Assembly: GCA_021851715.1 (NCBI GenBank)
Contig: JAJZCR010000039.1
Location: 1 to 33,261 of the forward strand
Length of the DNA: 33,261 nucleotides
Source: Planctomycetota bacterium
GTDB lineage: Bacteria > Planctomycetota > Phycisphaerae > WQYP01
Direction: 5' to 3'
A program made the position numbers and the translations under genes. A model generated the notes under the pieces. That model did not search any database and was not told the origin of the DNA. It worked only from the letters and a program-made list of their open reading frames with translations. Position 1 is the first letter of the stretch. Every line of letters begins with the position of its first letter. Of the stretch, positions 16,416 through 24,185 are shown piece after piece.

Positions 16416-19400
16416 GTGCAGCAGGTCGTCATTGAAAATCCGGTTATCAACTCGCCCTTTGACGAGCCTTGTCGGCATTTCAAGTTCGACGAGGCCGGCA
16501 TCACCAGTGAAATCACCAACGGCCGCCGCTCCAGTTCCTATTTCATCCCGATCGCCCGGCCGCGCCGGACCGCCGGCCCCGGCCAGCGATCCCTTGACGA
16601 TTGGCGCGTCGACCGCGTTGAGGAAAATCCCACCGTCAACCGTATCCGCCAGCGGGTTCGCACCTGGCGCAGCGGCCGCTACACCGATGACGTTACCCGC
16701 GTAACGGCCCGCCTGCTCCAACACTGGTGCGCACCTGAGCGCAGCCGGCCGCTTTTCTTCTGTCAGATCGAAGCCCTGGAAACCCTGATCTACATCACCG
16801 AGGTTGCCCACCGCTACAGCGACCAATGGATCGACAGCGACCTGGCGCGTGCCAACGGCGACGCCAACCCTGGTTTGCACCGCATCGCCTGCAAATTGGC
16901 CACCGGTGCCGGCAAGACCGTGGTCATGGCCATGATCATCGCCTGGCACACGCTCAACAAACTCGCCCACCCGCGGGACGCCCGTTTTTCCGATGCCTTC
17001 CTGATCGTCACGCCCGGCATCACCATCCGGGACCGCCTGCGCGTCCTTTTGCCTACCGACCCCGCCAATTATTACCGGCACATGGAAATCGTGCCCGAGG
17101 ACCTGCTCGAGCAGATGAACAAGGCCGCCGTGACCATCACCAATTTCCACGCCTTCAAACGGCGGGAAAAAATTGCCGCTGGCAAGCTCACCAAGCAAAT
17201 CCTCGCCGGCGATAAAACCTCCGCGTTCACCGAATCCCAGGGCGAAATGATCCGCCGGATTACGCGCGATTTGCGCAACAAACGCAACATCCTCGTCCTG
17301 AACGATGAGGCCCACCACTGCTACCGGCGCAAACCCGATGCCGACGACGAAAAATTCACCGGCGAAGAGCGCCAGGAAGCGCAGCAAAACGCCGAAACCG
17401 CGCGCATCTGGATCAGCGGCCTGGAAGCACTCGCCCGCAAGGCCGGAATTCGCACAATCCTGGATCTTTCCGCCACGCCGTTTTTTCTCCGCGGCTCCGG
17501 CTATCCCGAGGGCACGCTCTTTCCGTGGGTGGTGTCGGATTTCTCGCTCATCGACGCGATCGAAAGCGGCATCGTAAAAGTCCCGCGGGTGCCCGTGTCC
17601 GATGATTCCGGCACCACAAGCCAACCCACGTACCGTGACCTCTGGCTGCGCATCCGTGACGACCTGCCAAAGAAAGGCCGCGGAACCGAGCGGACGACCG
17701 GCGAACCCCGGCTACCCGCCGAGCTGGAGGGATCGCTCCAGAGCCTTTACGGGCATTACAAAAAATCCTACGACCAATGGCAACGCCTGGCCGGTAAAAC
17801 CGGCGGTGCCAGCACGCCGCCGGTTTTCATTGTCGTCTGCAACAACACCAACGTATCCAAAATGGTGTTCGACTATGTCGCAGGCTGGGAGAAGACGCTT
17901 GCCGACGGCACCACCGTCGCGGTACCGGGCAAGCTGGGCCTTTTCAGCAACGTGCAGGACGGTGCCTTCACGCACCGGCCCAACACCATCCTCGTCGATT
18001 CGCAGCAGCTTGAATCCGGCGAATCCATGAGCGCGGATTTTAAAAACATCGCCACCCGCGAAATCGAGGAATTCAAAACTGAATACAAGCTGCGCTTTCC
18101 CGACCGCGACACCGCCAACCTGAGCGATGAAGACCTCCTGCGCGAAGTCCTCAACACCGTCGGCAAGCCGGGCAAGCTCGGCGAACAGATTCGCTGCGTC
18201 GTCTCCGTCTCCATGCTGACCGAAGGCTGGGACGCCAACACCGTCACCCACATCCTCGGCGTGCGGGCCTTTGGCACGCAGCTTTTATGCGAACAGGTTA
18301 TCGGGCGCGGATTGCGCCGCCGCAGCTACGACGCGGAACCCAGCGAAATCAATGTCAATGGCCGCAGTACCACCATTCGGGCCTTCCCGGTGGAATACGC
18401 CGAGGTCTACGGAGTGCCGTTCTCCTTTATCCCCTGCAGCGGCTCGCCCATCGACCCCGCCCCGCCGGCCCCGGTTACGCGGGTGCGGGCCCTGGCCGAA
18501 CGCTCGGCCTGTGAAATTACCTTTCCCCGCATCGACGGCTACCGCTACGACCTGCCCGCGGAACGGTTGACGGCCACCTTCACCGCTGCCTCCACCCTGA
18601 CGCTAAGCACCCAAAGCTTCCCCACCAAAACCGAAAACGCCCCGATCGTCGGCCAGACCGAGCTCCACACCCTCGACGATTATAAAAGCATCCGCCTGCA
18701 GACCGTCACCTTCGAACTCGCCCGCACGGTGCTCGAACGGTATTTCACGGACGATGATAAAAACCGCAAGGAGTGGTTATTTCCCGATCTTTTGGCCATC
18801 GTCCGCGACTGGATCAGCACCCATCTGGTGCTCAAGGATAATACCTTCCCGCAACTGCTGCTCTGGGCGAGCAACCGCCAGGATGCCGCCGACCGCATCT
18901 ACAAGGCCATTGTCACCACCACCGCCGGCGAAAAGCGGCTGCTGCCCATTCCCAAGGCCTACGATACCGTCGGCTCAACTCGCTACGTGCAGTTCGACAC
19001 GCGCCGGCCCGTATACCGCACCCGCGCCGACAAATGCCACATTTCTCACGTGGCCGCCGACACCGATTCGTGGGAGCAGAAAACCGCCGAGGCACTTGAG
19101 GATATGGATGAGGTCATTGCCTACGTAAAAAACCAGCGCCTCGGCTTTCAGATTCCCTACACCCTCGACGCAGCGCAGCACCATTACGAGCCGGACTTTA
19201 TCGTGCGCCTGGACGACGGCCACGGCCGCAGCGACCCGCTTAACCTGATTATCGAGGTAACCGGCGAGCGCGACCGTGAAAAGGCCGCCAAGGTTTCCGC
19301 CGCCGAGGCCCTTTGGGTTCCGGCGGTGAACAACGCCGGCCAATGGGGCCGCTGGGCCATTCTGGAAGTAAAAGACCCCTGGCAGGTGAAGGCGGAAATC

Positions 19401-19448
19401 CGGAGGCGGCTGGCCAATACCCAGCCTTGTGCCGATCTGGCCGATTGA
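16416..19448 (+). CDS. Type III-like restriction helicase/nuclease (BPTD_3080-type Res)
   Basis: This 1010-aa protein starts at GTG 16416, with GAGGAA 5 nt upstream. The N-terminus (VIENPVINSPFDEPCRHFKF) is the family signature. Superfamily 2 helicase motifs follow: Walker A LATGAGKT (161-168), DEAH (297-300), motif III LSATPFF (351-357) and motif VI EQVIGRGLRRR near 626-636. The C-terminus has a PD-(D/E)xK-like nuclease: HHYEPDFIVRL near 922-932 and LIIEVTGERD near 944-953, then LWVPAVNNAGQWGRWA. In this copy the residue after E-V is Thr, not Lys; whether a nearby Lys substitutes is unknown. It would translocate on and cut foreign DNA lacking modification by the cognate Mod, probably the gene at 24186. 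It opens the defence island, 97 bp after aconitase. Confidence 0.88.
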   Translation: MQQVVIENPVINSPFDEPCRHFKFDEAGITSEITNGRRSSSYFIPIARPRRTAGPGQRSLDDWRVDRVEENPTVNRIRQRVRTWRSGRYTDDVTRVTARLLQHWCAPERSRPLFFCQIEALETLIYITEVAHRYSDQWIDSDLARANGDANPGLHRIACKLATGAGKTVVMAMIIAWHTLNKLAHPRDARFSDAFLIVTPGITIRDRLRVLLPTDPANYYRHMEIVPEDLLEQMNKAAVTITNFHAFKRREKIAAGKLTKQILAGDKTSAFTESQGEMIRRITRDLRNKRNILVLNDEAHHCYRRKPDADDEKFTGEERQEAQQNAETARIWISGLEALARKAGIRTILDLSATPFFLRGSGYPEGTLFPWVVSDFSLIDAIESGIVKVPRVPVSDDSGTTSQPTYRDLWLRIRDDLPKKGRGTERTTGEPRLPAELEGSLQSLYGHYKKSYDQWQRLAGKTGGASTPPVFIVVCNNTNVSKMVFDYVAGWEKTLADGTTVAVPGKLGLFSNVQDGAFTHRPNTILVDSQQLESGESMSADFKNIATREIEEFKTEYKLRFPDRDTANLSDEDLLREVLNTVGKPGKLGEQIRCVVSVSMLTEGWDANTVTHILGVRAFGTQLLCEQVIGRGLRRRSYDAEPSEINVNGRSTTIRAFPVEYAEVYGVPFSFIPCSGSPIDPAPPAPVTRVRALAERSACEITFPRIDGYRYDLPAERLTATFTAASTLTLSTQSFPTKTENAPIVGQTELHTLDDYKSIRLQTVTFELARTVLERYFTDDDKNRKEWLFPDLLAIVRDWISTHLVLKDNTFPQLLLWASNRQDAADRIYKAIVTTTAGEKRLLPIPKAYDTVGSTRYVQFDTRRPVYRTRADKCHISHVAADTDSWEQKTAEALEDMDEVIAYVKNQRLGFQIPYTLDAAQHHYEPDFIVRLDDGHGRSDPLNLIIEVTGERDREKAAKVSAAEALWVPAVNNAGQWGRWAILEVKDPWQVKAEIRRRLANTQPCADLAD

Positions 19449-19510
19449 TTGTTCGTATTTTGTTTGGTATAATTCGGGCAGGTGTAAGGGATCTATGGCG
19501 GGACACACGG

Positions 19511-20413
19511 ATGGACACTAACAGGCAAACTCAGATGTTCGGCGGCGATTGGACCGAGAAGAAGCTCGGCGTGTTGGCCAAATACCTAAGCGCGTACACG
19601 ACGGCGCTAAAGAAGCAGCCTTTCCGCAAGATATATATCGACGCGTTCGCCGGCACCGGCTACCGCGAACTGAAGGACGCCGGCGAATCCGCGCCGCTGT
19701 TGGCCTCGCTGGCCGAAGAAGAACCACAGAGCTTCCTCGACGGGTCGGCTCGAATTGCGCTGCGCACGCAGCCGCGCTTCGACGATTACGTGTTCATTGA
19801 GAAAAGTCCGAGTCGCGCCGCTGAATTGAAAAAAATCAAGTCGAATCCCGCGTACGCCGAAATCGCCAGCTCAATTTTCATCAAATGTGGCGACAGCAAC
19901 GAGCTCCTTCGGAACTGGTGCGGCGACGAGTGTTGGGGAAAATGCCGCGCCGTGGTTTTCCTAGACCCGTTCGGAATGCAGGTGGAATGGAGCACGATGG
20001 AGGCGATAGCCGGGACGAAGGCGATCGACCTCTGGGTGCTGTTCCCGCTGGGAATGGCCGTGAACCGGATGCTTGTCAACGACCTAACAAAGATGCACGC
20101 GACCTGGCGTGATTGCCTGACCAAGGTCTTCGGCAATGAAAGCTGGACCCAAGCCTTCTATGAATCAAAAAAAACTGATACCCTCCTCGGCCCGGCAGAG
20201 GAGACGGCGAAGAAAACTTGCAACCTGAAGCAGATCGGCACCTATTACCGCAACCGCCTTAGCAAAATATTCCCAATCGTCGCCCCGAACCCGGCCATCC
20301 TGTGCAACTCCAGGGGAATCCCACTGTTCCAACTTCATTTTGCTGCTGCAAACCCCGGCCGTGGCGGGCAGATCGCGGTCAATATCGCCAGGCACATTCT
20401 CAAGGGAATCTGA
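19511..20413 (+). CDS. tcmP: Three-Cys-motif partner protein TcmP
   Basis: This 300-aa protein is started at ATG 19511 ([20 protein letters not shown]); the frame runs open from 19313, overlapping Res, but the earlier part is not family-like. The hallmark N-terminus [20 protein letters not shown] is followed by [12 protein letters not shown] near residues 38-49, which has the shape of a Rossmann-fold methyltransferase motif I, and [13 protein letters not shown] near 148-160. TcmP is named because its gene neighbours those of Gp37/Gp68-family proteins with a three-Cys motif. Here that partner begins 1 nt after the TcmP stop. Its biochemical role is unknown; a nucleic-acid or protein methyltransferase is a reasonable inference. 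Confidence 0.92.
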   Translation: MDTNRQTQMFGGDWTEKKLGVLAKYLSAYTTALKKQPFRKIYIDAFAGTGYRELKDAGESAPLLASLAEEEPQSFLDGSARIALRTQPRFDDYVFIEKSPSRAAELKKIKSNPAYAEIASSIFIKCGDSNELLRNWCGDECWGKCRAVVFLDPFGMQVEWSTMEAIAGTKAIDLWVLFPLGMAVNRMLVNDLTKMHATWRDCLTKVFGNESWTQAFYESKKTDTLLGPAEETAKKTCNLKQIGTYYRNRLSKIFPIVAPNPAILCNSRGIPLFQLHFAAANPGRGGQIAVNIARHILKGI

Positions 20414-20414
20414 T

Positions 20415-21230
20415 ATGGCCAGCAATTCCCCCATCGAATGGACCAGCTCCACCTGGAACCCACTCACCGGCTGCACAAAAATCAGCCCCGGCTGCGCCCA
20501 TTGTTACGCGGAGCGCATGGCCGGGCGATTGCAAGCCATGGGCCAATCCAATTACGCTAACGGCTTTGAGCTTACCCTTCAGCCACAGGCGCTGGAACTG
20601 CCGCTGCGCTGGAAGAGGCCGCAGCGGATTTTCGTCAATTCCATGAGCGATCTTTTTCATAAGGACGTGCCGCCGGCCTTCATCCAGCAGGTCTTTGCGG
20701 TGATGCAGCGCGCCACTTGGCACGAATTTCAGATTCTTACCAAGCGCTCCCTGCGCTTGCTGGAACTTGCGCCATCCCTGCCCTGGCCATCGCACGTTTG
20801 GATGGGCGTAAGCGTGGAGCGGCAAGATTATACCTTTCGCATTGACCATCTCCGGCAAACGCCGGCCCGCATCAAGTTTCTTTCGCTCGAGCCGCTGCTG
20901 GGACCGCTGCCGAATCTGAATCTCGCGGGGATTGATTGGGTGGTTGTCGGCGGCGAATCCGGACCCGGGGCCAGGCCGATGGACCCGGCCTGGGCGCGGG
21001 ACCTGCGCGACCAATGCCTGGCCGCGAGTGTGCCCTTTTTCTTCAAGCAATGGGGCGGCGTGAACAAAAAACGCACCGGGCGCGAACTCGACGGACGGAC
21101 GTGGGACCAGATGCCGCCAGCAGCCGCGACCCGGCCACCAACGCGCGTCAACCCGGATGCCAGCCCGCGAACGGCGCGCCCATCGCCCGGCAATCCCACC
21201 GCAATGGAGGCCACGGCAGTTGAAGATTGA
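20415..21230 (+). CDS. Three-Cys-motif protein, phage Gp37/Gp68 family (DUF5131)
   Basis: This 271-aa protein starts at ATG 20415, one base after the TcmP stop, with AAGGGA 8-9 nt upstream. The opening [20 protein letters not shown] and then [15 protein letters not shown] is the family signature, with Cys20, Cys27 and Cys30 as C-x6-C-x2-C. The cysteines suggest an iron-sulfur cluster and a radical-SAM-like TIM barrel, which is inferred. Other conserved pieces are [16 protein letters not shown], the [14 protein letters not shown] segment, [51 protein letters not shown] and [19 protein letters not shown] proline/alanine-rich tail of about 38 residues overlaps the next gene's start region. It is known from phage genomes and bacterial defence contexts; the reaction is unknown. 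Confidence 0.92.
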   Translation: MASNSPIEWTSSTWNPLTGCTKISPGCAHCYAERMAGRLQAMGQSNYANGFELTLQPQALELPLRWKRPQRIFVNSMSDLFHKDVPPAFIQQVFAVMQRATWHEFQILTKRSLRLLELAPSLPWPSHVWMGVSVERQDYTFRIDHLRQTPARIKFLSLEPLLGPLPNLNLAGIDWVVVGGESGPGARPMDPAWARDLRDQCLAASVPFFFKQWGGVNKKRTGRELDGRTWDQMPPAAATRPPTRVNPDASPRTARPSPGNPTAMEATAVED

Positions 21231-22920
21231 AAGTATCACGATAACTAACTTTGGACCTTTCCTGGGCAATCACACGCTGGCATTGCAGCCGGACGTCACG
21301 GTGCTCACCGGTGCCAACGACACGGGCAAATCCACAATCATTGACCTCCTGGCCCTGGTATGCTTAGGCCGTAGCGCGGGCCAAAATCAAATAAATGTTG
21401 TCCGGGCGGGGATGCCCGACGGGGGTCTCGATGATCGGGGCATGTGCATCGAAATGAGGGTAGCGGTTTTGCCGGAGGACAACCTAACGCACCTGCCGGG
21501 GCTTCGCCCGGAGGTTAAAATCAGCCCGGGTGATAAGCTTATTCTGGTGCGAGCGCTCGGGCCGGGCCACAACCTAATGGCATCGAAGCTCTTGCACGCC
21601 GGTGGTGAAACGCCGATCTCAATCGGACCGTTGCCATCGTGGAAGCTCATTCGCCTGCCAACGCCACCGTTCCGGGCAACCGTCCCCCTGAGCCAGGCGA
21701 ACGAATCTGAGGCTGCCTTGTTCCGGTGGGCCTTCGGCCCAGATTTTCAACGGATCGCGCGGCGAGTGCCAAACAACTGGACCGCGCTGGTCCGGGCGAA
21801 AGAGGCCGAAATAACGAAGCATCTCAATGCACTGCTGCCCGCCCCGATGGGTTTTGACGTAAACCTCACGCCCGATGCAAACGGACAGATAAATGTATCC
21901 TTGGTGGACCGCATCGGCACCGGCGTCTCGCTCGATTCCAGGGGCAGTGGTGCCCAGAAGATCCTCGCGGTTCTCGGCCCGCTGCTGGAGGCACAATCAG
22001 CGAAGGCTCCCACAGTTGTTCTTCTCGACGAACCTGAAAACTCCCTCCACGCCGACGCGCAACATCGCCTCCGCACATTTCTCGAGCAAATCGGCCGTCA
22101 GCCGCTCGTCCAAGTCGTATACGCCACGCATTCGCCAGCCATGATCAACAACATGCGCGAGGGGTCCGTACGCGTCTTACGCCGAAAGCAGGTCGCCGGC
22201 GGCGCGACTAGCTTTATCGAATCGCTCGACGGGAACAACCAGAACTTGGCACTGGTTCGCCGCAGCCTCGGCATCGCACCATCAGATTCGCTCCTCTACG
22301 CGGATTTGACCATTGTGGTTGAAGGGAAGACCGAAGTCAGGTGCCTGCCAATCCTGCTCCAACGCCTGGAGAAAGACGGCTTGAAGGAATTCGAGGGAGC
22401 CTCAAGCGTGCTGGAGAACGCCCATTTCTTCGACGGCGAGGGCGACTCCCTCGAGTTCCGCGCCCGCCTCGCCAAATCCAACGGTTGCCGCGTGATCGTA
22501 TTCCTCGACGGCGACAGGCGGCAGCGGAGTGGAGAAAAGAGGCTCCGGCAGGAGCACCCCGAGGTTCCGGTGATCCGGCTGCCGGGCGAAACCGATTTCG
22601 AATCGCTCGTTGCCCGGAACGATTATTTTAAGGCCATTGCCGACGAGGCAGACGAGCACGAGCCGCCAGCGGCCGGCGGAGACGGCAAGATGCTCACGCA
22701 GGATTCCTTTAACCAGTGGTTGTCCGAACACCAGTGCCGCAGCCTCAAGGAAGCGATGTTCGGCAAGCAGGTGCAAAGGTGGCTGGAAGCCAATGGATTC
22801 CACTTGTCGAAGTACGCCATCATGCAGCGCGCCGTCGAAACCTGTGCCCTCCGCGCAGTAAACACGGCCGAACTGGCCAAGCTCGTCGCCGAAGCTAACC
22901 GGCTGCTCGCCACAAGATAG
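21220..22920 (+). CDS. OLD-like ATPase/TOPRIM nuclease
   Basis: I place the start at TTG 21220 (566 aa), because GGAGG lies 9 nt upstream and the protein then opens with [17 protein letters not shown], the standard start of an SMC/OLD-type ATPase. The frame extends upstream to 21157 inside the previous gene without family likeness. The Walker A motif is GANDTGKST (31-39); Walker B is [20 protein letters not shown] near 264-283; the H-loop is YATHSP near 304-309. A TOPRIM domain follows: [18 protein letters not shown] near 363-380 and [10 protein letters not shown] near 425-434. OLD-family proteins are nucleases used in phage exclusion (P2 Old, GajA). The first 11 bases overlap the preceding gene, so it is translationally coupled to it. 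Confidence 0.88.
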   Translation: MKIESITITNFGPFLGNHTLALQPDVTVLTGANDTGKSTIIDLLALVCLGRSAGQNQINVVRAGMPDGGLDDRGMCIEMRVAVLPEDNLTHLPGLRPEVKISPGDKLILVRALGPGHNLMASKLLHAGGETPISIGPLPSWKLIRLPTPPFRATVPLSQANESEAALFRWAFGPDFQRIARRVPNNWTALVRAKEAEITKHLNALLPAPMGFDVNLTPDANGQINVSLVDRIGTGVSLDSRGSGAQKILAVLGPLLEAQSAKAPTVVLLDEPENSLHADAQHRLRTFLEQIGRQPLVQVVYATHSPAMINNMREGSVRVLRRKQVAGGATSFIESLDGNNQNLALVRRSLGIAPSDSLLYADLTIVVEGKTEVRCLPILLQRLEKDGLKEFEGASSVLENAHFFDGEGDSLEFRARLAKSNGCRVIVFLDGDRRQRSGEKRLRQEHPEVPVIRLPGETDFESLVARNDYFKAIADEADEHEPPAAGGDGKMLTQDSFNQWLSEHQCRSLKEAMFGKQVQRWLEANGFHLSKYAIMQRAVETCALRAVNTAELAKLVAEANRLLATR

Positions 22921-22943
22921 ACGGATTCTGGCTTGCGGCCAGG

Positions 22944-23213
22944 GCCGCTTCCGCACCCATTTCCGCCGTCCGGCACAAGGACACCCCCAAGAATATCCCC
23001 ACCGAAGAGCTGCGCGATTTTGTAGCGGACGACGAATCCGCCCCCAAAAAGGTCTTATACCCCCGTAACCCGGACCTCGACCCCCAACTCGTTTGGAAGG
23101 GCAAGGATCAGCAGGATTCCAAGCCCCTCGAGGTGCCCATCGTACCCGTTTACATCCAGGAAAAAATCATCCGCAAGCCACCACCCAAGATTTCCGCCAC
23201 AGTGCGGGAAAGT
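22944..23213 (+). pseudogene. Truncated duplicate of the mod gene 5' end
   Basis: This stretch repeats the segment 24213-24483 of the intact methyltransferase gene at roughly 90% identity by eye. It encodes ASAPISAVRHKDTPKNIPTE and continues to PIVPVYIQEKI, corresponding to Mod residues about 11-84. The start codon and first ten residues are missing. A one-base deletion near 23168 (AAAATCAT versus AAAATTCAT) shifts the frame, after which similarity fades. It begins only 24 bp after the OLD-like gene, which suggests that mod once followed that gene directly. Confidence 0.9.
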
Positions 23214-23335
23214 GTTGGCGGCGCGGCGTTATTCGTGGTAATATCGATCTCTGCGATTGCCGTACTCGCGGAGGCCCTTGCCCGGATGGCGACGTCGCCC
23301 GCCGCCCCGCAATCCAACCAAGCCGAGGAGCACCA

Positions 23336-23995
23336 ATGCCCCAGCGCCCAACCCTGATCTTCCGCGTGCCCCTGCCACACGTCGCGCCGGAGGCCGACCA
23401 GAGGTTTCGCAGCACACACGACTTTTTTTCCCGGTGGGGGATTCAAGCCCGCTTGTCCGCGGAGACTCCGTATCCGATATCCGGGTCGTGGGCCGAGCTC
23501 GCGACTGACGCACTGGCTTTCGCCGCCGGCGCCGTGGCCAACCACTACGCCGACGCGGTCCTCAGTGCCTTCGACGCTGTGCTCAAGCAAGGGGTTTCCC
23601 GCCTCCTCCACCTCTGTGTCAAGTGCGGGGAGAGGGAGGTCTACAAGAAGGTGGAGTTGAACCGCCGCGCGGAGGCTCGCTGCCAGATCGAGGACGCGCT
23701 CTTCGAGCTCAGCCTGGACGAGGGCGGCACCGCCTACTGGCTGCGGGACGCGAAGGTCGACGCCAGCGGCGCAATCACCTTCCAGGTCTCTGGCTGGAAG
23801 GGGCAGGGATATTTCAGCACGCAGACAACCGCGCAGCCTTCCGACCCTGATTACGCGTTCTACCAGTGGGTTGTTACCAAGAAGCGGCCCGAGGTGCTGC
23901 TTTCCACCAGGGACCTCGATGCCCTCCGGAATTCGTTCACGGCTGCGGGGCCATGTGGCCCACAGGCCCCGAATGCCGTAAACCCGGGCTGTTAG
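23336..23995 (+). CDS. Hypothetical protein X inserted in the defence island
   Basis: This 219-aa protein starts at ATG 23336 with GAGGAG 6-7 nt upstream. I do not recognise the family. Visible features: an N-terminal region of Pro/Arg character (TLIFRVPLPHVAPEADQRFR); a long, mostly non-polar helix (WAELATDALAFAAGAVANHY, then ADAVLSAFDAVLKQG) that seems amphipathic rather than membrane-spanning; a HLCVKCGER segment with two cysteines at 94 and 97; and a C-terminal beta-rich part (AITFQVSGWKGQGYFSTQTT, then DYAFYQWVVTKKRPEVLL). The last 15 residues read into GC-rich repeat DNA, so the original C-terminus may have been altered. It lies between the truncated and intact mod copies, which marks it as an inserted cargo gene. 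A role in defence is guessed from position alone. Confidence 0.65.
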   Translation: MPQRPTLIFRVPLPHVAPEADQRFRSTHDFFSRWGIQARLSAETPYPISGSWAELATDALAFAAGAVANHYADAVLSAFDAVLKQGVSRLLHLCVKCGEREVYKKVELNRRAEARCQIEDALFELSLDEGGTAYWLRDAKVDASGAITFQVSGWKGQGYFSTQTTAQPSDPDYAFYQWVVTKKRPEVLLSTRDLDALRNSFTAAGPCGPQAPNAVNPGC

Positions 23996-24017
23996 GGCCG
24001 GGTGGAGGCCGCAGCGC

Positions 24018-24087
24018 GGCGTCCCGCCCGACAGAAACTCTGCCACAAACCATGGGCCAGACCGGCGGGCAGGATGCCCGCCCCCCA
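24018..24087. repeat. Dispersed GC-rich repeat, copy 1 of 2
   Basis: This segment (GGCGTCCCGCCCGACAG, then CAAACCATGGGCC and GGCGGGCAGGATGCCCGCC) recurs at 27573-27641 in the same orientation with few changes. It contains a GGCGGGCAGGATGCCCGCC near-palindrome, followed by a second partial copy (GCGGGCAAGATGCCCC). The two copies bracket the mod gene and the SEC-C remnant. Confidence 0.8.
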
Positions 24088-24185
24088 AAAACCAGCGGGC
24101 AAGATGCCCCCCCAACCGCCCATTGCCAGCCAAGCCCAAATCGCGGACAATAGCCTCCGGTATCACCACGTGCAGGGATAACACC

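Noticed and set aside
16086..17624. 512-codon minus-strand frame across the aconitase end and Res start
   Set aside because: It spans two real genes on the opposite strand, has the composition of an antisense shadow and no recognisable motif.
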